DNA of 64,000 nucleotides from Mycobacterium paraense (GTDB taxonomy: Bacteria > Actinomycetota > Actinomycetes > Mycobacteriales > Mycobacteriaceae), in contig NZ_LQPM01000023.1 of the NCBI RefSeq assembly GCF_002101815.1, positions 1-64,000 of the forward strand, given 5' to 3'. Made by a program: the position numbers and the translations under genes. The notes below the pieces were generated by a model. It ran no database searches. It was not told the origin of the DNA and saw only the letters and a list, made by a program, of their open reading frames with translations. Shown here piece by piece: positions 57,999 to 64,000 of the stretch (positions within the stretch are counted from its first letter, which is position 1; the number at the start of each line of letters is the position of its first letter).

Positions 57999-59128
57999 TT
58001 CTTCTCTCGGGGCAGGCCCAACAGCCGTTCGGAAATGATGTTGCGCTGGATTTCGTTGGTGCCGGCGTAAATCGGGCCGCCCAGCGCGAACAGCAGCCCG
58101 TCGGTCCACGGGCCGGCCAGCTCGCCGTCGGCGTCGAGGACGTCCAGAGCCGTCTGATGGATCGCCACGTCGAGGTCCGACCAGAACACCTTGGTCACCG
58201 ACGATTCCGCGCCCAGCTCGCCGCCGGCGGCCAGCCTGGTCACCGTGCCGAACGTCTGCAGCCGGTAAGCCTGCGCCTTGATCCACGCATCGGTGACCCG
58301 GTCGGCGAACGCGGCGGGGGAACCGCGGTCCTTCCACAGCTGCACCAAGCGTTCGGCCGCCGCCAGGAAGCGGGCCGGGCTGCGCAGCGACATGCCGCGC
58401 TCGTTGCTGGATGTGCTCATGGCCGCCCGCCAGCCTTCGTTAGGCGTGCCGATGACGTCCTCGTCGGGAACGAACACGTCGTCGAGGAAGATCTCCCCGA
58501 AGCCGGTGTCACCGCCCAGCTGCACGATGGGCCGCACGGTGACGCCCTTGGCCTTGAGGTCGAACATCAGGTAGGTCAGGCCGTTGTGCCGCTCGGCCGC
58601 GGGATCGGACCGGAACAACCCGAATCCCATTTCGGCGAACGGTGCCCGTGAGCTCCAGATCTTCTGGCCGTTGAGCAGCCAGCCGCCGTCGGTTCGGGTG
58701 GCGGTGGACCGCAGCGAGGCCAGGTCGCTGCCGGATTCGGGCTCCGACCATGCCTGCGCCCAGATCTGTTCGCCGCTGGCCATTTTCGGCAGGATCCGGT
58801 CGAGCTGCTCTTCGGTGCCGTGCGCGAAGAGCGTCGGGGCGAGCATGGAGGTTCCGTTCGCGCTGGCCCGTCCGGGTGCGCCGGCGCGAAAGTACTCCTC
58901 CTCGTACACCACCCAATGCAGCAGCGGCGCGTCGCGGCCACCGTACTTCTTCGGCCAGGTGATCACCGACAGGCCGGCGTCGAACAGGACCCGATCCCAA
59001 TGCCGGTGCTGGGCAAAGCCTTCGGCGTTGTCGTAGGACTTGGTCGGAATCTGCTCGGCGTTCGCCGACAGGAATTCCCGGACCTCGGCCTGGAACGCCA
59101 GCGTGTCGTCGTCTAATTGCAGGTCCAT
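57995..59128 (-). CDS. fadE31: Acyl-CoA dehydrogenase FadE31
   Basis: 377 residues, full length. QAWSEPESGSDLASL and NGQKIWSS are FAD/substrate segments; the C-terminus has IYAGTNEIQRNIISERLLGLPR. Its ATG shares one base with the fadD3 stop (TGATG). It belongs to the KstR2 operon for C/D-ring breakdown. Confidence 0.9.
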   Translation of the reverse strand: MDLQLDDDTLAFQAEVREFLSANAEQIPTKSYDNAEGFAQHRHWDRVLFDAGLSVITWPKKYGGRDAPLLHWVVYEEEYFRAGAPGRASANGTSMLAPTLFAHGTEEQLDRILPKMASGEQIWAQAWSEPESGSDLASLRSTATRTDGGWLLNGQKIWSSRAPFAEMGFGLFRSDPAAERHNGLTYLMFDLKAKGVTVRPIVQLGGDTGFGEIFLDDVFVPDEDVIGTPNEGWRAAMSTSSNERGMSLRSPARFLAAAERLVQLWKDRGSPAAFADRVTDAWIKAQAYRLQTFGTVTRLAAGGELGAESSVTKVFWSDLDVAIHQTALDVLDADGELAGPWTDGLLFALGGPIYAGTNEIQRNIISERLLGLPREKK

Positions 59129-60696
59129 CAGGCCAGCTCCCGCAGTTGTGGTTTGACCACCTTGCCGCCCGGGTTGCGCGGCAACGCGTCGACGAACCGC
59201 ACCGACCGCGGTGCCTTGAAGTTCGCCAAATGCTCTCGGGTGTAAGCGATCACGGATTGCTCGTCCAGGTCGGCGCCCGGCCGGGCCACCACGAACGCGC
59301 GGCCGACCTCGCCGAGCCGCTCGTCGGGCACCCCGATCACCGCGACGTCGGCCACCCCCTCCATGCGGGCCAGGACCTGCTCGACCTCGGCGGGGTAGAC
59401 GTTGAATCCGCCGCAGATGTACATGTCTTTGAGCCGGTCGGTGATGCGCAGGTTGCCCGCCTCGTCGACGGCGCCGATGTCGCCGGTGTGCAGCCAGCCG
59501 TCGGCGTCGATGGCGGCCGCGGTCGCGGCCGGGTCGTCGAGGTAGCCGAGCATCACGTTCGGGCCGCGCAGCAGGACCTCACCAGCTTTCCCGGAATCCC
59601 TTGCGTCGATTCGCAATTCGAAGTCGGCGAAGGGCCGCCCGCAGGTGGTGGCGACGGTGATTGCGTCGTCGTCGGCGCGGCACATGGTGCCCATGCCGTT
59701 GGCCTCGGTCAGCCCGTAGGCCGTGAGCACGATGTCGATGTCGAGCTCGGACTGCATGCGCTCGACCAGCACGACGGGCACCGTGGCCGCGCCCGTCACC
59801 GCGAACCGCAGCGAGCTCAGGTCGTGGTCCCGCCGGGCCGGATGGTCCAGCAGGGTTTGGTAGATGGTGGGCGGGCCGGGCAGCACGGTGATGCGGTGCT
59901 GCTCGATCGCCTGCAGGGCCCGCAGCGGGTCGAAGGTCAGGTGGGGGATCAGCGTCGCGCCGGTCTGCAGGCACGCCAGGATGCCGGCCTTGTAGCCGAA
60001 GTTGTGGAAGAACGGGTTGATGCACAGGTAGCGGTCGTCGCTGGTGATCTTGCCGTTGGCCGCCCAGGACGCCGAGGCCGACAGCGACTGACGATGCGCG
60101 CACAGCACGCCTTTGCTGCGGCCGGTGGTGCCGGAGGTGAAGAGGATGTCGCTGACGTCGTCGGGGGTTACTGCGGCGGCGCGCTCGGCCACCGCATCGA
60201 GATCGGTGCCCCTGGCGATGAAGTCGTCCCATGTCCCGTCGTCCGCGTCGATCGGGATTCGGACGGTGTGCCTCAGCGCCGGCAGGGCCGCAGAGCCGGG
60301 GCGGTCCAGGTCGGCGACGCGATCGTTGCCGAGGAATCGCCCCATTCCGAACAACACCGGCGCGCCGGTGCGCGCCAGGATGTCGGCGGCCTCCTCGGCG
60401 GTGTAGCGGGTGTTCAGCGGCACCATCGCGGCCCCGGCGTGGTGGATCGCGAGGCAGGCCACCACCCAGTGCCAGGTGTTCGGCGACCAGATCGCGACCC
60501 GGTCTCCGGCCCGGACACCCAGCGCGATGAGCGCGGCCGCCGCCTGGTGCACCTCGTCGCGCAGCCCGGCGGACGTGAAGGTCCGTTCGTCGGTGATCAG
60601 CGCGTCGTGGTCGGGGAGCTGGTGCGCCAAACGATCCAGCGCCGCGGGCACGGTGCGGGGATCGTCCCCTGCCCTATGGGCGTGGGCCCAGGTCAT
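59128..60696 (-). CDS. fadD3: HIP-CoA synthetase FadD3
   Basis: 522 residues. ATP motif FTSGTTGRSKGV, AYGLTEANG, the LHTGDIG loop and the C-terminal NPGGKVVK catalytic Lys are complete. In mycobacteria and rhodococci FadD3 adds CoA to 3a-alpha-H-4-alpha-(3'-propanoate)-7a-beta-methylhexahydro-1,5-indanedione (HIP), the first step of C/D-ring degradation, and HIP-CoA is the KstR2 ligand. A KstR2 operator lies 30 bp upstream. Confidence 0.93.
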   Translation of the reverse strand: MTWAHAHRAGDDPRTVPAALDRLAHQLPDHDALITDERTFTSAGLRDEVHQAAAALIALGVRAGDRVAIWSPNTWHWVVACLAIHHAGAAMVPLNTRYTAEEAADILARTGAPVLFGMGRFLGNDRVADLDRPGSAALPALRHTVRIPIDADDGTWDDFIARGTDLDAVAERAAAVTPDDVSDILFTSGTTGRSKGVLCAHRQSLSASASWAANGKITSDDRYLCINPFFHNFGYKAGILACLQTGATLIPHLTFDPLRALQAIEQHRITVLPGPPTIYQTLLDHPARRDHDLSSLRFAVTGAATVPVVLVERMQSELDIDIVLTAYGLTEANGMGTMCRADDDAITVATTCGRPFADFELRIDARDSGKAGEVLLRGPNVMLGYLDDPAATAAAIDADGWLHTGDIGAVDEAGNLRITDRLKDMYICGGFNVYPAEVEQVLARMEGVADVAVIGVPDERLGEVGRAFVVARPGADLDEQSVIAYTREHLANFKAPRSVRFVDALPRNPGGKVVKPQLRELA

Positions 60697-60725
60697 CGGT
60701 GCTCCTCTAGGACCGCTCCTAACAA

Positions 60726-60739
60726 AGCAAGTGCTTGGT
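60726..60739. promoter_or_regulatory. KstR2 operator
   Basis: AGCAAGTGCTTGGT matches the KstR2 consensus AnCAAGnnCTTGnT completely. It stands between divergent fadD3 and fadE30. No kstR2 gene is within the window. Confidence 0.88.
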
Positions 60740-60756
60740 AGGTTAGCCTACAGGGC

Positions 60757-61905
60757 ATGCAGGACGTCGAGGAGTTCCGGGCCGAGGTCCGCGATTGGCT
60801 TGCCGACAACCTGGTCGGCGAATTCGCAGCCCTCAAGGGTCTCGGCGGCCCCGGGCGCGAGCACGAGGCGTTCGAGGAACGCCGGGCGTGGAACCAGCAC
60901 CTCGCCAAGGCCGGGCTGACCTGCCTGGGCTGGCCGGTCGAGCACGGCGGCCGGGGGTTGTCGACCGCGCACCGGGTGGCGTTCTACGAGGAGTACGCGA
61001 AGGCGGACGCGCCGGACAAGGTCAACCACTTCGGCGAGGAGCTGCTCGGTCCTACGCTGATCGCGTTCGGAACGCCCGAGCAACAGCAGCGGTTCCTGCC
61101 GCGCATTCTCGACGTCACCGAACTGTGGTGCCAGGGCTATTCCGAGCCCGGCGCCGGCTCCGACCTGGCCAACGTCGCGACGACCGCCGAACTCGACGGC
61201 GACCAGTGGGTGATCAACGGCCAGAAGGTGTGGACCTCGCTGGCGCACTGGGCGCAGTGGTGCTTCGTGGTCGCCCGCACCGAAAAGGGCTCCAAGCGCC
61301 ACGCCGGGCTTTCGTATCTGCTGGTGCCGCTGGACCAGCCCGGGGTGCAAGTGCGCCCGATCATCCAGCTGACGGGCGACTCGGAATTCAACGAGGTGTT
61401 CTTCGACGACGCCCGCACCGACGCCTCGATGGTGGTCGGCCAGCCGGGCGACGGCTGGCGCGTGGCGATGGGAACACTGACCTTCGAGCGCGGCGTCTCC
61501 ACCCTTGGGCAGCAAATCCGCTACGCCCGTGAGCTTTCCAACCTGGCCGAGCTCGCGCAGCGCAACGGGGCCGCCGAGGACCCGTTCATCCGGGAGCGGC
61601 TGACGCGGGCGTGGACCGGCCTGCGGGCGATGCGTTCGTACGCGCTCGCCACCATGGATGTCGAGCAGCCCGGCCAGGACAACGTGTCGAAGCTGTTGTG
61701 GGCCAACTGGCATCGCGCGCTGGGCGAGCTGGCGATGGACGTGGTCGGCAAGGCCGGGATGGCGTTGCCCGAGGGAGAATTCGACGAGTGGCAGCGGCTG
61801 TTCCTGTTCACCCGCGCCGACACCATCTACGGCGGGTCCAATGAGATTCAGCGCAACATCATCGCCGAGCGGGTGCTCGGCCTACCGCGAGAGGTTAAGG
61901 GATGA
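60757..61905 (+). CDS. fadE30: Acyl-CoA dehydrogenase FadE30
   Basis: 382 residues. YSEPGAGSDLANVATTAE and NGQKVWTSLAHWAQW are present; IYGGSNEIQRNIIAERVLGLPR is the C-terminus. FadE30 in M. tuberculosis acts on a HIP-derived CoA ester. It is divergent from fadD3 and coupled to ipdF by a 4-nt overlap. Confidence 0.92.
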   Translation: MQDVEEFRAEVRDWLADNLVGEFAALKGLGGPGREHEAFEERRAWNQHLAKAGLTCLGWPVEHGGRGLSTAHRVAFYEEYAKADAPDKVNHFGEELLGPTLIAFGTPEQQQRFLPRILDVTELWCQGYSEPGAGSDLANVATTAELDGDQWVINGQKVWTSLAHWAQWCFVVARTEKGSKRHAGLSYLLVPLDQPGVQVRPIIQLTGDSEFNEVFFDDARTDASMVVGQPGDGWRVAMGTLTFERGVSTLGQQIRYARELSNLAELAQRNGAAEDPFIRERLTRAWTGLRAMRSYALATMDVEQPGQDNVSKLLWANWHRALGELAMDVVGKAGMALPEGEFDEWQRLFLFTRADTIYGGSNEIQRNIIAERVLGLPREVKG

Positions 61906-62690
61906 GCCTGTCCGAAACTCCGAAAGAGGTTGCCGGACACGGCCTTCTGGAAGGCAAGGTGGTCGTCGTGACCGCGGCCGCCGGCACCGGCATCGGGTCG
62001 GCGGCCGCCCGCCGCGCCCTGGCCGAGGGGGCCGACGTGGTGGTGTCCGATCACCACGAACGACGGCTAGGGGAGACCGCCGACGAGCTTTCCGCGCTCG
62101 GCCTGGGCCGCGTCGAGAAGGTGGTGTGCGACGTGACGTCCACCGCCCAGGTCGACGCGCTGATCGACTCGACCACCGCGCGCATGGGCCGCCTCGACGT
62201 GCTGGTCAACAACGCCGGGCTCGGCGGGCAGACGCCGGTGGTCGACATGACGGACGACGAGTGGGACCGCGTCCTGGACGTGACGCTGACGTCGGTCTTC
62301 CGGGCCACTCGCGCGGCGCTGCGGTATTTTCGCGAGGCGTCGCACGGTGGTGTCATCGTCAACAACGCCAGCGTGCTGGGCTGGCGCGCCCAACACTCGC
62401 AGTCCCACTACGCCGCCGCCAAGGCCGGCGTGATGGCGCTAACCCGGTGCAGCGCAATCGAGGCCGTCGAGTACGGCGTCCGCATCAACGCCGTCTCGCC
62501 CAGCATCGCCCGGCACAAGTTCCTGGACAAGACCACCTCGGCCGAGCTGCTGGACCGGCTGTCGGCCGACGAGGCGTTCGGGCGGGCCGCCGAGCCGTGG
62601 GAAATCGCCTCCACCATCGCGTTTTTGGCGAGCGACTACTCGAGTTACCTGACCGGAGAGGTCATTTCGGTCTCCAGTCAGCACCCCTAA
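61902..62690 (+). CDS. ipdF: Short-chain dehydrogenase IpdF (Rv3559c orthologue)
   Basis: 262 residues. The NAD-binding motif TAAAGTGIGSAAAR is near the N-terminus; the catalytic Ser is in NNASVLGW and the Tyr-Lys in SHYAAAKAG. The reported role is oxidation of the ring alcohol in a HIP-CoA intermediate. It is the second gene after fadE30. Its TAA overlaps the PPE stop on the other strand (CTAA). Confidence 0.88.
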   Translation: MSLSETPKEVAGHGLLEGKVVVVTAAAGTGIGSAAARRALAEGADVVVSDHHERRLGETADELSALGLGRVEKVVCDVTSTAQVDALIDSTTARMGRLDVLVNNAGLGGQTPVVDMTDDEWDRVLDVTLTSVFRATRAALRYFREASHGGVIVNNASVLGWRAQHSQSHYAAAKAGVMALTRCSAIEAVEYGVRINAVSPSIARHKFLDKTTSAELLDRLSADEAFGRAAEPWEIASTIAFLASDYSSYLTGEVISVSSQHP

Positions 62691-64000
62691 CCCGCGAAGA
62701 CCCGAGCGAGGCTGAAGAGACCGCCAAACTGGGTGCCGGTGTTGAAGAATCCGGATAGCGCGCCGCTGAAGACGGGGTTGAATGTGGGCATCCCGGTATT
62801 GCCGATACCCGACATCGCGCCCCCACCGATGACGGTGTTGAAGAACCCCGAGGCAAACCCGCTGGTGGCTGTGTTGTCGAAGCCAGAGATGTCTGTGCCG
62901 GTGTTGTTGAAGCCCGAGTGCGAAGCGCCGGAATTGGTGGTGAAGCCGAAGCCGGTGTTAACCAGGCCCGAATTCCATGCGCCGGTGTTGAATCCGCCTG
63001 AGTTCCCCCAGCCTGTGTTCGTGCTGCCGGAGTTCCACCAGCCGGTGTCGAAACCGCCGCCGTTCCCGAAGCCGGTGTCAAGCCCACCCGAGTTGCCGAA
63101 GCCGGTATTGACGTTGCCCCCGTTACCTACGCCGAAATTCCAGTCGCCGGCATTCCCGAAGCCGATGTTGCCGGCGCCCGCGTTTGCGAAACCAAAGCTG
63201 TTGAGGTGACCCGGCAAATGGGTATTGCTGCCCGTCGAGAAGATGCCAATGTTGCCGCTGCCGGAGTTGAAGAATCCGATGTTGCCGGAGCCGGAGTTGC
63301 CGATGCCGATGTTGCCGACTCCGGAGTTCAGCCCACCGAAACTGAATTGGTTGGTCGCGGTGTTGAAATAGGTGTTGCCGACGCCGATTTCGTTGTTGCC
63401 GGTGAGCCCGAAGCCGATGTTGTTGTTGCCGGTGTTTCCGCCACCGATGTTGTTGTTGCCGGTGTTTCCACCACCGATGTTGAAGTTGCCGGTGTTCCCG
63501 CCGCCCCGGTTCCCGTCCCCGGCGTTGCCGAGGCCCCAGTTGTTGCTGCCGGCGTTGCCGAAGCCTATGTTGTGGCCGGCGTCGGAGATCGAGGCGGGGT
63601 TGAACCCATTGCCGGAACCGATGTTGCCGTTGCCCTGGTTTCCGAAGCCGATGTTTCCATTGGCCGCAACACCATTGAAGCCGTTCCCTCCGCCGATGTT
63701 GGTGTTGCCGGTGTTTCCGGTGCCGAGGTTGGCAATACCGGTATTGCCGGGGCCCACGTTGGCGTTGCCCTTGTTGCCGATTCCGAGGTTGGGCAGGGTG
63801 GCCAGGATGTCCTGCAGCGTCTGCGCGGGCACCAACTGCGCGGCCGCCGCGGAAACGCCACCGTGGTAACCGACCATCGCCGCCACGTCCTGGGCCCACA
63901 TCGCCTCGTAGTCGCCCTCGAGTTGCGCAATGGCGGGCGCGTTGAGGCCGAACCAGTTCGACATGACCATCTGCACAAGGGAATTGCGGTTGAGCTCGAC
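62687..64000 (-). CDS. PPE-MPTR family protein, N-terminus beyond the window
   Basis: 437 C-terminal residues visible; the frame is open to the right edge. VELNRNSLVQMVMSNWFGLN continues the helical PPE domain, then residues such as GNTGxxNxGxGN form the MPTR (major polymorphic tandem repeat) region, with the units repeated across almost 300 residues. Surface-exposed or secreted by a type VII system is expected of the family. The position next to ipdF matches Rv3558 (PPE64). Confidence 0.87.
   Translation of the reverse strand, partial: VELNRNSLVQMVMSNWFGLNAPAIAQLEGDYEAMWAQDVAAMVGYHGGVSAAAAQLVPAQTLQDILATLPNLGIGNKGNANVGPGNTGIANLGTGNTGNTNIGGGNGFNGVAANGNIGFGNQGNGNIGSGNGFNPASISDAGHNIGFGNAGSNNWGLGNAGDGNRGGGNTGNFNIGGGNTGNNNIGGGNTGNNNIGFGLTGNNEIGVGNTYFNTATNQFSFGGLNSGVGNIGIGNSGSGNIGFFNSGSGNIGIFSTGSNTHLPGHLNSFGFANAGAGNIGFGNAGDWNFGVGNGGNVNTGFGNSGGLDTGFGNGGGFDTGWWNSGSTNTGWGNSGGFNTGAWNSGLVNTGFGFTTNSGASHSGFNNTGTDISGFDNTATSGFASGFFNTVIGGGAMSGIGNTGMPTFNPVFSGALSGFFNTGTQFGGLFSLARVFAG

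Noticed and set aside
62700..63800. Regular short repeats resembling a CRISPR array
   Set aside because: The period and translation (GNxGxxNxG) are those of PPE-MPTR protein repeats in an intact frame; there are no uniform repeats with unique spacers.

Overview
The window is a high-GC chromosomal segment of a slow-growing Mycobacterium. From memory of gene order it follows, in inverted orientation, the Mycobacterium tuberculosis H37Rv block Rv3604c to Rv3558 almost gene for gene. Blocks absent from that order, and a PPE/MPTR protein at the right edge, suggest a non-tuberculosis species. The M. avium complex is plausible, but no species call was tested.

Layout. 1-3.5 kb: pantothenate/CoA operon (Rv3603c-type dehydrogenase, panC, panD, coaX). 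3.6-8.4 kb: lysS, lsr2 and clpC1. 8.4-10.5 kb: a YbjQ protein, then a cobalamin riboswitch controlling the cobalt transporter genes cbtB-cbtA, and a histidine-phosphatase-like gene. 10.5-17 kb: lpqF, mhuD, an alpha/beta hydrolase, a GMC oxidoreductase with a Tat-exported partner, mutY and the carbonic anhydrase canB. 17-25.4 kb: genome maintenance and housekeeping (disA-radA, lpqE, carD, ispD-ispF, cysS, rlmB). 25.4-38 kb: a more accessory stretch with a glycerophosphodiesterase, a large LuxR-type ATPase regulator, a cytochrome P450, arsB2, a metallo-beta-lactamase-fold protein, pxpA, lppH, a zinc ABC transporter behind a Zur-like box, and a LacI regulator. 38-62.7 kb: the cholesterol catabolic region, with kstR, fadE34, kshB, hsaACDB, nat, aspB, fadE33-fadE32-fadE31-fadD3, fadE30 and ipdF. 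62.7-64 kb: a truncated PPE-MPTR gene.

How the parts work together. KshB supplies electrons to the ketosteroid 9-alpha-hydroxylase that opens ring B. HsaA/HsaB hydroxylate, HsaC cleaves and HsaD hydrolyses the A ring. FadD3, the FadE proteins and IpdF degrade the remaining C/D-ring propionate. Operators fit this: three KstR-type palindromes lie before kstR/fadE34, kshB and hsaA, and one KstR2-type palindrome lies between fadD3 and fadE30.

The most unusual material is inserted into this conserved frame: (i) a PknK-like membrane kinase whose outer part is twelve Kelch blades, apparently a duplicated six-bladed propeller, lying near a CHAD-domain protein and separating hsaB from nat; (ii) an AbiEi/DUF559-like nuclease gene bracketed by two copies of a 57-bp hairpin-forming repeat; (iii) an 18-nt sequence shared exactly by the presumed leaderless promoters and starts of lysS and cysS; (iv) a stand-alone fatty-acyl-AMP ligase with no polyketide synthase beside it. 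Family and orthologue names rest on motif recognition and memory of the literature; no database search was run.
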